A DNA stretch of 51,202 bases from NCBI GenBank assembly GCA_030537735.1, contig JAUNVG010000006.1, positions 51,460-102,661 of the forward strand, in the 5' to 3' direction. Below the pieces are notes generated by a model. That model did not search any database, was not told where the DNA came from, and saw only the letters and a program-made list of their open reading frames with translations. Source of the DNA: Actinomycetaceae bacterium (GTDB lineage: Bacteria > Actinomycetota > Actinomycetes > Actinomycetales > Actinomycetaceae). This document shows positions 43,872 through 51,202 of the stretch, piece by piece. Position numbers and translations under genes: made by a program. The number at the start of each line of letters is the position of its first letter. Within the stretch, counting starts at the first letter, position 1.

Positions 43872-46043
43872 TTACGGCTCCAGGTCCAACCACTTAAAGC
43901 CCGCCGGCGCGAGGGTGACCTGCCCGGAGAAATCAGCGCCAACCAGCAGGGCAGAGACCTCCTCGAGCGAGGAGTTGTAAACCAGGGCTTTCGAGCCCGG
44001 ATAGAGCGCCACTTCGATGCGGGGGTCGGGGCTGTGCAAAGTCGCCTCGTACTGCTCTTGCGCCCCGCCTGCCCAGAAGATCGCGCGCTCGAACAGGCGC
44101 GCATTTACCACCCCGTATTCCAAACCGGCGAAGTAGACGCTGCGGCCCTTACCGTAGGTCTTCGCCGCCAACTGCACGCTGGTGCCTTCCATGGCGAGGA
44201 CGCGCACGTCCTCGTCGATGATTGTCCAAAAACGCGCGCCGCCGCGGGAGTCGACTGACAGCGCGCCCCCATCGGTGATGAAGTGGTTGGGGTCGACCAC
44301 CGGGTAGCGATCGGTGGAGAGGGAAAACGACTGTTCCTGGTCGAGGCCGAAGACGTCGGAAAGCTGGCAGGCTGCCCCGTTCGCCGGATGCACCGCGGGT
44401 TCACCGACACCGATGAGGCCGCCACCACCAGCGACGAAACTGCGAACCGCGGACTGCAGCTGCGGATCAGCCCACTGCTCACCCCCGGAAAACGCGGTGC
44501 CAGCCTGGCCCACGTTAATGAGGACGTCTACGTCCTCCAAAGCACCTTCGCGCACCTGGTCGAAGGTGAGGAACTCCACCGGGAACGGCAAGCCCGCGAG
44601 CGATTCAATCACCCCCACGTACGCTTGGGTTTGTTCATAAGGTAGGGCGTGCGCGACCATGTGGGTTTGCCACGAGCGCAGTTTCCCCCAGGCGTTAACC
44701 ACCGCTACTCGCACCGGCGCGGTGAGGGCGGCTTTACCGTCAGCGGCGGCGTAGATGTCGCGGAACTCCTGGCAGATCTGTTCGACCCGGTCCACGAAGT
44801 CAGGGTGCTGCAACGCTAGGGAAAGGTATCCGCCGTAACCGATGCGGTCTAGGGGGCAACGCACAATCGCGCGGCGAGCCGCCAGCCAAGACACGTTCGC
44901 CTCCCCTACCGGATCACCTTCGGGGTTGAAAATGTCGGGGAAGAAGTACGGCAGGAAACGACCTTCGGTGTATTTCACCGAGGGGATGGCGGCAATCATG
45001 CGGCAGGTGGCGGCGCTGCCGACCGACCCCACGACCGCGTCCAGGCCGGTTTCGGCAAAGCGCGGACCGTAGGGTTCGGTGCCGATCCAGTTGTCACCGA
45101 GGAACATCATGGCTTCCTTCCCGGCGGCGTGGACTTTATCAGTCAGTTCCCGCACGCGGGAGGTGACGAAACGGTTTTGGAAATCCATCCAGTCGCGGAA
45201 CTGCTTACTGGGTAGGCGGAAAGGACAGTTGTAGTAACCTTCGTCGATGAAGTCTTCGGGGGTGAGGGCGTAACCGTACTCGGCTTCGAAAGCCTCCAAG
45301 GCCTCGGGGGAGACGGAGGCGGAGTACCCGAACCAGTCAACGAATTTTTCCCGCCCGCGGTCAGAAAAAACCAAAGTGAAGTGGTAGAAGAACGTGGTGA
45401 AACGAACTACGTCAACTTCCGGGTGCTGTTCCAACCAAGAATCCAGTTGCGGCAGTACCCGGTCCCACACCTTTTGTAGGCGCACGTCGTAGGGGCGGGC
45501 CTTGTACCGGGTGGGGTCGTCTTGCCAGTTGTTGGTGATGTAGTTATACATCTGGGTGGCGTCCCAGATCTGACGGGCCAGGAACCCCACGGTGTAGACG
45601 TGACCGGGCTGAGGCTGCGCAATGACAACTTCACGATAGCCTTTGAGTTCCCACTGTTCGGGAGCGAGGACGCTTCCGGTGGTGCGGTCAATGACCTGCC
45701 AGTAGCGAGTGAGATCAACATCGGTGCGCGGGGCAACCTGGTCGGCGAAGTACCCTTCCATGACGTTGATGGTGAGGGCGTCTTGTCCGGGGAGGGCGGG
45801 TACGCGCGGTGACTGTAAGAACAGGTGGGTGGTGGTGTCGGGGTTGGCGACCGCCCACTCTTGATCCCCGCGCGCGGGGAAGTAGGTGGAGTACACCTTC
45901 GCTGCGAGTGAGTGCACCAGTTCAGGTAGTTCGGTGCCGTCACTGTTGCGTACGGCGTCCGCCCCCAGCCGCTGCATGAGTTCTTTCACTTCAGCGTCGA
46001 TTCCCACTTCGATGGGGAGGGTGACTTGTCCGGTGGTGTTCAT
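43872..46043 (-). CDS. gnpA: 1,3-beta-galactosyl-N-acetylhexosamine phosphorylase (GH112)
   Basis: Splits lacto-N-biose or galacto-N-biose with phosphate into galactose-1-phosphate and GlcNAc or GalNAc in the cytosol. At 723 aa it matches the family length. The barrel has MEGYFADQVAPRTDVDLTRY, the catalytic Asp region MMFLGDNWIGTEPYG, RFLPYFFPDIFNPEG and DRIGYGGYLSLA. A glutamine-amidotransferase-like domain (about residues 430-640) and a beta-sandwich C-terminus follow. In bifidobacteria this enzyme feeds on milk type-1 chains and mucin core-1. Here it lies by an importer and a tagatose-type amino-sugar pathway, favouring galacto-N-biose. Preference cannot be read from the sequence. Confidence 0.95.
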   Translation of the reverse strand: MNTTGQVTLPIEVGIDAEVKELMQRLGADAVRNSDGTELPELVHSLAAKVYSTYFPARGDQEWAVANPDTTTHLFLQSPRVPALPGQDALTINVMEGYFADQVAPRTDVDLTRYWQVIDRTTGSVLAPEQWELKGYREVVIAQPQPGHVYTVGFLARQIWDATQMYNYITNNWQDDPTRYKARPYDVRLQKVWDRVLPQLDSWLEQHPEVDVVRFTTFFYHFTLVFSDRGREKFVDWFGYSASVSPEALEAFEAEYGYALTPEDFIDEGYYNCPFRLPSKQFRDWMDFQNRFVTSRVRELTDKVHAAGKEAMMFLGDNWIGTEPYGPRFAETGLDAVVGSVGSAATCRMIAAIPSVKYTEGRFLPYFFPDIFNPEGDPVGEANVSWLAARRAIVRCPLDRIGYGGYLSLALQHPDFVDRVEQICQEFRDIYAAADGKAALTAPVRVAVVNAWGKLRSWQTHMVAHALPYEQTQAYVGVIESLAGLPFPVEFLTFDQVREGALEDVDVLINVGQAGTAFSGGEQWADPQLQSAVRSFVAGGGGLIGVGEPAVHPANGAACQLSDVFGLDQEQSFSLSTDRYPVVDPNHFITDGGALSVDSRGGARFWTIIDEDVRVLAMEGTSVQLAAKTYGKGRSVYFAGLEYGVVNARLFERAIFWAGGAQEQYEATLHSPDPRIEVALYPGSKALVYNSSLEEVSALLVGADFSGQVTLAPAGFKWLDLEP

Positions 46044-46281
46044 GCAGAGCTCCTAGTAGGTCGAAAAGATGAAAGGTGGGGGCGCGGCGGCGACCGGATC
46101 GGCAGGCCCCCCTTGCCCCCGTGGGGCGGTGAAGTCCCTGGTTGCGGTGAGGAAAGACCGAAACGATGCCCGAGGTAAAACGGCCGACATTTAGGGATTC
46201 TAGTGCGGTGCCTGCGGGTTTGGGTGATTACCGTTAAAGCCCGCGCCCAAGCCAGGTAGATGGGGTATGGCTGGGCGGGGC

Positions 46282-46345
46282 GGGGTTAGCTCTGCGGGGT
46301 GGGGCGGCGCGCCGGCGTGCAGCTGCGAGTGGGGTTAGCTCTGCG
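46282..46345. repeat. 15-bp direct repeat at the 3' end of the DeoR-type gene
   Basis: GGGGTTAGCTCTGCG is found at 46282-46296 and 46331-46345. The second copy contains the stop and last codons of the DeoR-type gene (ending AQS). The first lies beyond it in a G-rich stretch. It looks like a small duplication of the gene's 3' end. Confidence 0.7.
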
Positions 46346-47156
46346 CGCTGGCCTCTGGCACCGCGGAGGTCTGCGCCAGGTGCACCTCCACCCCTTGGCG
46401 GCGCAGTTTCGCTAACACCTGCGCATCCGCACCCGTATCAGTGACCAACGCATCCACCTTGTCAATGGTGGTGATACGCGCAAAAGCACTCACCCCAATC
46501 TTGGAGCTATCAGCCACCACCACCACCTTTTGCGCAGCTCGCACCAACGCGGCGTTCACAGCTGCCTCGCCTTCGTGGTTGGCGAAAATCCCCTTATCCG
46601 CTTCCACTCCATTAACCCCCAAGAACAAGGTGTCAATGCTGATGGAAGGCAAAATCAGGTCCGAAAGCGGGCCAATCAACTCATAGGAACGCGACCGCAC
46701 CACTCCCCCGGTCACCACTACCCGCACCCGCGGTCGCACCACCAGGTCGTTGGCGATGTTTACCGCATTGGTAACTACCGTGATCCCGTTGTCTTCGAAC
46801 ACGTCCTCGGCAGATACCCGCACCCCCAGTTCGTAGGCAGCCAACGTGGTGGTGGTACCCCCGTTACAACCCACCACTTCCCCAGGTGCCACCAGCTGCG
46901 CGCAGGTGCGGGCAATAGCGGTCTTCTCCGCGGGCTTAACCACCGCGCGATACCGCATGGGCACATCCCCGGTGGCGGCGTTGGCGCGGGCGCCTCCGCG
47001 CGTGCGGGTGATTAACTGCTGGTCAGCCAGGGCGTCGAGGTCGCGGCGGACGGTGGCGGCAGAAACTCCCAGTTCACGCACGGCGTCGTCTACCCGAATG
47101 GCTCCGCGGTCGACGATTAACTCAACCAGCGCGGAGAGGCGTTGATGCCGGTCCAT
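46335..47156 (-). CDS. DeoR/GlpR-family transcriptional regulator
   Basis: A 273-aa sugar-phosphate-responsive regulator. The N-terminal winged helix (about residues 3-55) has VDDAVRELGVSAATVRRDL, the DeoR recognition helix, and the effector domain shows NGGTTTTLAAYEL and VFLG-like LFLGVNGVEADKG with VVVADSSKIG. ATG at 47156 has AGGAGG closely upstream; an in-frame start at 47210 lacks one. It is divergent from the agaS-type operon and upstream of the phosphorylase gene, so it probably controls both, in the manner of AgaR or LacR, with a phosphorylated sugar as inducer. Confidence 0.92.
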   Translation of the reverse strand: MDRHQRLSALVELIVDRGAIRVDDAVRELGVSAATVRRDLDALADQQLITRTRGGARANAATGDVPMRYRAVVKPAEKTAIARTCAQLVAPGEVVGCNGGTTTTLAAYELGVRVSAEDVFEDNGITVVTNAVNIANDLVVRPRVRVVVTGGVVRSRSYELIGPLSDLILPSISIDTLFLGVNGVEADKGIFANHEGEAAVNAALVRAAQKVVVVADSSKIGVSAFARITTIDKVDALVTDTGADAQVLAKLRRQGVEVHLAQTSAVPEASAQS

Positions 47157-47246
47157 ATTGCCTCCTGCAAGGTCGCGGGGATCAAAGGTGGGGTTTTTGG
47201 GGGTGGTCAAATCGAGGCTTGAAGATCAACCGTTTACAATTGTAGG

Positions 47247-47329
47247 TCACGGGTCACATTTAATTGTCACTTTTACCCCTAGTAATGATGAATTATGATT
47301 GATATACTCAAGTTACGATCACATTTCAC
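47247..47329. promoter_or_regulatory. TCAC repeat cluster and promoter between deoR-type and agaS-type genes
   Basis: TCAC occurs five times on the plus strand (47247, 47254, 47267, 47319, 47326), three of them as TCACATTT or TCACTTTT. DeoR-family repressors such as AgaR bind short direct repeats of this kind on both sides of a promoter. TATACT (47303-47308), preceded by TTGA, is a possible extended -10 for the agaS-type gene and lies between the two groups of repeats. Confidence 0.55.
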
Positions 47330-47406
47330 CACGTCGAGGTGGTTTCTGGGAAACAGGACCAGCCACCGTCCTCGGCCCTAAACCCCAACGGAGAGGGAAC
47401 ACGAAA

Positions 47407-48291
47407 ATGAGCAAGACCCTAGAAGAAATCAAGACCCAGCCGCAGATGTGGAAACGCGCCGCCGAGCTGTCCGCCGCCAACGGCCCGCTAGTTGAAGACG
47501 GCCAGAGCCTGGCGGTAATCGGATGCGGAACCTCCTGGTTCATCGCCCAGGCATACACCCGCAAACGCGAAGTCGCCGGCAAGGGCGTATCGGATGCATT
47601 CACCGCCACCGAGTTCCCCGCCGAGCGTGACTACGACCGCGTGGTGTGCCTGTCCCGTTCCGGCACCACCACCGAAATCATCGACATTATGAAAGACCTG
47701 CACGCCGCTGGGAAACCCGCCGTCCTCATTACCGCGGTAGCCAACGGCCCGGCTACCCCCTACGCCGATCATGAGGTAGTGCTGGACTTCGCCGACGAAG
47801 AATCCGTAGTGCAGACCCGTTTCGCCACCACCGCCTTGGCGTACATGCGCGCCAACCTCGGTGACGACCTGACCGACGCCATTAAAGACGCGGAGAAGGC
47901 TCTGGAAGACGAACTGCCCCAAAGCTGGATTGACGCCACTCAGATCAGCTTCCTCGGCACCGGCTGGACCATTGGTCTAGCGAACGAAGCCGGCCTGAAG
48001 CTGCGTGAGGCCAGCCAGTCCTGGACCGAGACCTACCCGGCCATGGAATACCGCCACGGCCCCATCTCCATCGCTGAGCCCGGCCGCCTCACCTGGGTGT
48101 TTGGCCCGGTTCCCACCGGCTTGGATAAGCAGGTTGCCGCCACCGGAGCCGAACTGGTGCACGCTGAAGGTGACCCCATGGCTGACTTGGTGCGCGCCCA
48201 GCGCCTGGCAGTGGCTCGCGCCGAAGCTAAGGGACTGAACCCCGACCAGCCGCGTCACCTGACCCGCTCGGTCATCTTGGAAGAGAAATAA
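47407..48291 (+). CDS. agaS: SIS-domain sugar isomerase/deaminase (AgaS-like)
   Basis: A 294-aa cytosolic enzyme with two SIS domains (about residues 25-150 and 175-290). LAVIGCGTSWFIAQAY and VVCLSRSGTTTEII are the sugar-phosphate binding loops, and EAGLKLREASQSWTETYPAM with EYRHGPIS carries the isomerase Glu/His region. AgaS converts galactosamine-6-phosphate to tagatose-6-phosphate with loss of ammonia. The neighbours (ROK kinase, PfkB kinase, class II aldolase) support this over GlcN-6-P use. ATG at 47407 follows GGAGAGGGAA; the longer frame from 47299 would cover the operator region. Confidence 0.9.
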   Translation: MSKTLEEIKTQPQMWKRAAELSAANGPLVEDGQSLAVIGCGTSWFIAQAYTRKREVAGKGVSDAFTATEFPAERDYDRVVCLSRSGTTTEIIDIMKDLHAAGKPAVLITAVANGPATPYADHEVVLDFADEESVVQTRFATTALAYMRANLGDDLTDAIKDAEKALEDELPQSWIDATQISFLGTGWTIGLANEAGLKLREASQSWTETYPAMEYRHGPISIAEPGRLTWVFGPVPTGLDKQVAATGAELVHAEGDPMADLVRAQRLAVARAEAKGLNPDQPRHLTRSVILEEK

Positions 48292-48297
48292 GACATC

Positions 48298-49245
48298 GTG
48301 AACGCCCCCAAACCACTTCACGCCATCGGCATTGACACCGGTGGGACCAGCATTAAGGCCGCGATTGTGCGCACCGACGGGCAGGTCCTGACCCACCTCA
48401 ATGCCCCCACGCCGACGGACGAAAGCCAGTACGTGCAGGCGGTGGCGGACCTGGTGGAAAAGCTGCGTCTGTACGCGCAGCAAAACCACTTGGAACTGGT
48501 AGAGACGGTGGGGCTCGACACTCCCGGGCTGGTCAACGACGAAGCCGGGATTGTGGAATACTCCGCCAACCTGGGGTGGCGTAACTTCCCCGTACGCGAC
48601 CAAGTGGCAGCCCGCCTGGGCTGCCCGGTCGCCTACGGACACGACGTGCGAAACGGTGCGTTAGCTGAATCGTACTGGGGAGCCGCCCACCCGAACTTCT
48701 TCTACATCGCCATCGGCACCGGCATCGCCACCGTCTTAGTGATAAATCACCAACCCCTCGCCACCGGCGGGTGGATCGGTGAAATGGGGCAGCTAGTTAC
48801 CAACCCCGGAACTGACAACCCCCTCACCCTGGAGCAGATCGCCGCCGCCGGAGGAATCCGGCGCGCCGGACGCGCCGCCGGCCTAATCGACGCCGGTGAC
48901 GGAGCCGCGGAAGTTTACCGGCTCAGCGACAGCGGGCACCGCACCGCGCAAAACATTGTCGCCGAAGCCACCGCCGCCCTCGCCACCGCCCTGGCTCCAG
49001 TAATTGCCGCAGTCGGCCCCATCCCGATAGTAATCGGCGGCGGGCTGGCGAACCGCGGACAGCAACTATTCGACGAACTAGCTTTGGCCCTGACCCCGCT
49101 GCTAGGGGAGATTCCTCTACCGCCTATTGAAGGGGCTCGCCTGGGATCGTGGTCGCAAGTGCAGGGCGCGGCCTGCCGAGCCTTCCAACAAAACAATCCC
49201 AGCGTCAATATTGACCGTCCCCACACCGGGAAGGACACCCCATGA
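48298..49245 (+). CDS. ROK-family sugar kinase without the zinc motif
   Basis: A 315-aa kinase. The N-terminal phosphate loop GIDTGGTSIKAAIV, the sugar-binding VGLDTPGLVN, and GHDVRNGALAESYWGA with the catalytic Asp are present, and AIGTGIATV is the second phosphate loop. The usual GH-x9-CxCGxxGCxE zinc site of ROK proteins is missing: the equivalent region GGWIGEMGQLVTNPG has no Cys. In this operon the likely substrate is GalNAc or galactosamine, giving the 6-phosphate used by the AgaS-like enzyme. The start is GTG; the stop overlaps the next ATG (ATGA). Confidence 0.9.
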   Translation: MNAPKPLHAIGIDTGGTSIKAAIVRTDGQVLTHLNAPTPTDESQYVQAVADLVEKLRLYAQQNHLELVETVGLDTPGLVNDEAGIVEYSANLGWRNFPVRDQVAARLGCPVAYGHDVRNGALAESYWGAAHPNFFYIAIGTGIATVLVINHQPLATGGWIGEMGQLVTNPGTDNPLTLEQIAAAGGIRRAGRAAGLIDAGDGAAEVYRLSDSGHRTAQNIVAEATAALATALAPVIAAVGPIPIVIGGGLANRGQQLFDELALALTPLLGEIPLPPIEGARLGSWSQVQGAACRAFQQNNPSVNIDRPHTGKDTP

Positions 49246-50183
49246 TCTGGACCATCACCCCCAACCCCGCACTGGACAACACCTACCGAGTAAGCACCCT
49301 GAACGTCGGTATCCCCCACCGGGTGGAAGACGTCAGCGTGCGCGCCGGAGGCAAAGGCGTAAACGTGGCGCGCGTCCTCGCGCAGCTAGGTCACCACACG
49401 GTAGCTACCGGTTTCCTCGGTGGCGCCGGTGGAACTCGTTTCCGCCAGCTGCTGAGCGAACTACCGCAAAGTAGCCGCATCGATTCCCAGTTCGTGGAAT
49501 CCGATGCTGAAACTCGCCTTAGCATTGCCGTTATTGAAGACAATCACGAAGCCACGGTTTTCAACGAAGCCGGGCAAGCCCCCACCGACAAATGCTGGCA
49601 GGAGCTGTTGGAACTGCTAGAAACCGGGTTGCGCCCGGGCGACGTAGTTGCCTGCTGCGGTTCCCTTCCTGGCGATAGCGACCCCGCTTGGGTGGGGCGC
49701 ATCGTGGAAACCACGCAGCGAGCCGGAGCGCGGATCATAGTTGACGCCACCGGCAAAACCCTGCAGGCCGCGTGCCAGGCGGGAGCGGATTTCGTTAAAC
49801 CTAACGATGATGAGTTGCGTGATTCCACCGGTTGCGAGGACGTGGCTGAAGGTGCGCAGAAACTGCTGGCTTCCGGAGTGGGCGCGGTTATCGTGTCCGA
49901 GGGAGCACGCGGGATGAGCGTACACGGCCGTGACGGCGCGTGGCGGGCAGCTCCTGCCCAGCACGTGGAAGGCAACCCCACCGGCGCCGGTGATGCTTCC
50001 GTGGCCGCGTGGTGCCTGTTCTTGAGTGAGAACCCGCAGGCGCAGAACGCGCAAGAACTAAGTGCCGCCCTGCCGCTGGCGGTATCGCTTTCCGGGGCGG
50101 CGGTGGCCTGCCCCGTGGCCGGTGAAGTAGACGCCGACCTGTTTGCTGAAATGACCCCTAAAGTGAAAGTTGAACGGTACTGA
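49242..50183 (+). CDS. PfkB-family tagatose-6-phosphate / 1-phosphofructokinase
   Basis: A 313-aa ribokinase-fold enzyme of the LacC/FruK group. The N-terminus ITPNPALDNTYRV, AGGKGVNVARVLAQLG, and the C-terminal anion-hole motif EGNPTGAGDASVA with the catalytic Asp are all clear. KPNDDELRDSTG is the usual sugar-kinase loop. Next to an AgaS-like isomerase and a class II aldolase, phosphorylation of tagatose-6-phosphate to the 1,6-bisphosphate is the best reading. It is translationally coupled to the ROK gene and its end meets the aldolase start. Confidence 0.92.
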   Translation: MIWTITPNPALDNTYRVSTLNVGIPHRVEDVSVRAGGKGVNVARVLAQLGHHTVATGFLGGAGGTRFRQLLSELPQSSRIDSQFVESDAETRLSIAVIEDNHEATVFNEAGQAPTDKCWQELLELLETGLRPGDVVACCGSLPGDSDPAWVGRIVETTQRAGARIIVDATGKTLQAACQAGADFVKPNDDELRDSTGCEDVAEGAQKLLASGVGAVIVSEGARGMSVHGRDGAWRAAPAQHVEGNPTGAGDASVAAWCLFLSENPQAQNAQELSAALPLAVSLSGAAVACPVAGEVDADLFAEMTPKVKVERY

Positions 50184-50184
50184 A

Positions 50185-51024
50185 ATGCCTCTTGTAGATA
50201 TTCGCACCATGGCAGCCGAAGCCGCTGCCGACCACGTGGGCTTAGGTGCCTTCAACGTGGTGTTGTTAGAGTTCGCCCACGCCCAGGTGGACGCCGCCGA
50301 AGAAGTTGGGCGCCCGGTGATTCTACAGCTGTCGCAAAACGCCATTAAATACCACGGCGGTCGCCTCGCTCCCCTGGGTAAAGCCCTGATTGCGTTGGCG
50401 GAAGAAGCCTCCGTGCCGGTGGCGGTGCACCTGGATCACGCCGAAGACGTGGACTTGTGCCGCGCCGCCGTGGACTTGGGATTTAACTCCATTATGTACG
50501 ACGGCTCCCACCTGCCTGATGACGAAAACCGCGCCACCACTGCGAAAGTGGTTGAGTTCGCGCACGCCGCGAACGTGGCGGTAGAAGCTGAACTGGGTGA
50601 AGTCGGCGGTAAGAACGGGGTGCACGATCCTTCTGCTCGCACCGACCCGCACGACGCGGCGAAGTTCGTTGCTGACACCGGAGTGGACCTGCTGGCGGTG
50701 GCAGTGGGATCATCCCACGCCATGACTACCCGCGGAGCGGTGCTTGACACCGACCTGATTCGCGCCATTGCCGCCGAGGTTCCCGTGCCCCTGGTGTTGC
50801 ACGGTTCTTCCGGTGTACCCGACGACGGGATGGTAGCGGCGATTGAAGCGGGGATGACGAAGATTAACGTCTCCACCCACCTGAACGTCGGATTCACTTC
50901 GGTGGTGCGCGACGTCCTCGGAAATGATCCGAAACTGGTGGATCCGCGCAAGTACGTCGGTCCGGGCCGCGAGCACGTGAAAGCGGAAGTAGCTCGCCTG
51001 CTGCGCCTGTACGCACGCGCCTAG
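50185..51024 (+). CDS. Class II (zinc) fructose/tagatose-bisphosphate aldolase
   Basis: Splits a ketose-1,6-bisphosphate to dihydroxyacetone phosphate and glyceraldehyde-3-phosphate, 279 aa. Zinc ligands are visible in VAVHLDHAED, VGSSHAMT and VLHGSSGVPDDGM. EAELGEVGGKNG is the conserved Glu loop and KINVSTHLN the phosphate site. It resembles GatY/KbaY/AgaY more than long-chain FbaA, and the operon argues for tagatose-1,6-bisphosphate. ATG at 50185 is 1 base after the PfkB stop; a TTG at 50170 would overlap that gene. It is the last gene of the operon. Confidence 0.92.
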   Translation: MPLVDIRTMAAEAAADHVGLGAFNVVLLEFAHAQVDAAEEVGRPVILQLSQNAIKYHGGRLAPLGKALIALAEEASVPVAVHLDHAEDVDLCRAAVDLGFNSIMYDGSHLPDDENRATTAKVVEFAHAANVAVEAELGEVGGKNGVHDPSARTDPHDAAKFVADTGVDLLAVAVGSSHAMTTRGAVLDTDLIRAIAAEVPVPLVLHGSSGVPDDGMVAAIEAGMTKINVSTHLNVGFTSVVRDVLGNDPKLVDPRKYVGPGREHVKAEVARLLRLYARA

Positions 51025-51049
51025 GCTCCACGGGATTTCCAGCACTAGA

Positions 51050-51093
51050 CCCCCTTGGTTGAGTGTCAACGACGACACTCCCCCAAGGGGGTT
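51050..51093 (+). terminator. Terminator of the agaS-type operon
   Basis: CCCCCTTGG (51050-51058) pairs with CCAAGGGGG (51083-51091), with an inner GAGTGTC/GACACTC pairing (51061-51067 with 51074-51080). It starts 26 bases past the aldolase stop. The arm ends in GTTAAG, so the T-tract is short. Confidence 0.75.
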
Positions 51094-51134
51094 AAGCCTA
51101 TGCAGAAGCAGGCAGCCAGCGAACTTACCACTAA

Positions 51135-51175
51135 CTTCCCACTTAACATAACACTGTGGGAAGTTAAGTGGGAAG
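51135..51175. repeat. 13-bp inverted repeat with two alternative pairings
   Basis: CTTCCCACTTAAC (51135-51147) is perfectly complementary to GTTAAGTGGGAAG (51163-51175). The left arm's first eight bases can instead pair with GTGGGAAG at 51156-51163, which overlaps the right arm by one base. The two hairpins exclude each other. It lies at the right edge of the window, downstream of the operon terminator, probably ahead of an unseen gene. Confidence 0.7.
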
Positions 51176-51202
51176 CTGGGTGGGACGCTGGGGTGAGGCC
51201 GT

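Overview
The window is a GC-rich actinobacterial chromosome segment. Lineage clues are a SpaA-type fimbrial locus with a class C sortase, a DUF4032 protein, a LytR C-terminal-domain protein, HrcA/CIRCE control of groEL, a lone WXG100 protein and zinc-free L33/L36 paralogues. Together with a lacto-N-biose/galacto-N-biose phosphorylase these suggest a host-associated member of the Actinomycetaceae (Actinomyces/Trueperella-like). This is inference from gene content; the species cannot be fixed from the sequence alone.

Layout. 1-3960 (minus): the start of an SDR gene, then lysS-ktrB-ktrA. 4049-5266: a Zur-type palindrome between a CobW-like gene without a P-loop and zinc-independent rpmG/rpmJ. 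5354-10320 (minus): an operon of two membrane PH-domain proteins, a DUF2520 protein, panC and panD. 10589-14496 (plus): a two-component system, a degenerate HD-type protein and an orphan WXG100 protein. 14609-17102 (minus): groEL under two CIRCE-like operators and a LytR_C membrane protein. 17171-21634: ung, a Nudix-ASCH fusion, mgtC-like, a zincin, a nitroreductase and a DUF808 protein. 21795-26355: a small glycan locus (GT4, DegT/PglE-type aminotransferase, phosphoglycosyl transferase fused to a GNAT domain, ATP-grasp ligase). 26635-28683: mgtE and a PepSY lipoprotein.

28646-34126 is the most disturbed part. It holds a fimbrial cluster reading tip adhesin, major pilin, sortase on the minus strand. 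The adhesin has lost its N-terminal part next to an IS110-family element, and the sortase frame is broken by one base in an A-run. The IS110 transposase has one in-frame TAG. Its 5' non-coding end folds into two consecutive stem-loops, as expected of a bridge RNA, and one loop is complementary to the right flank. tRNA-Thr(TGT) with its terminator follows.

34197-40195 carries a DsbA-like protein, a membrane-linked Ser/Thr kinase, an MsmK/UgpC-type ABC ATPase and the DUF4032 protein. 40304-51024 is a sugar-catabolic locus. A binding protein and two permeases, probably powered by the ATPase at 37532, are linked to a GH112 phosphorylase on the minus strand. A DeoR-type regulator separates this from a plus-strand operon for an AgaS-type isomerase, a ROK kinase, a PfkB kinase and a class II aldolase. 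Read together, the locus should import Gal-beta-1,3-HexNAc, phosphorolyse it, and send the amino sugar through tagatose-6-phosphate and tagatose-1,6-bisphosphate to triose phosphates. No deacetylase is present in the window.
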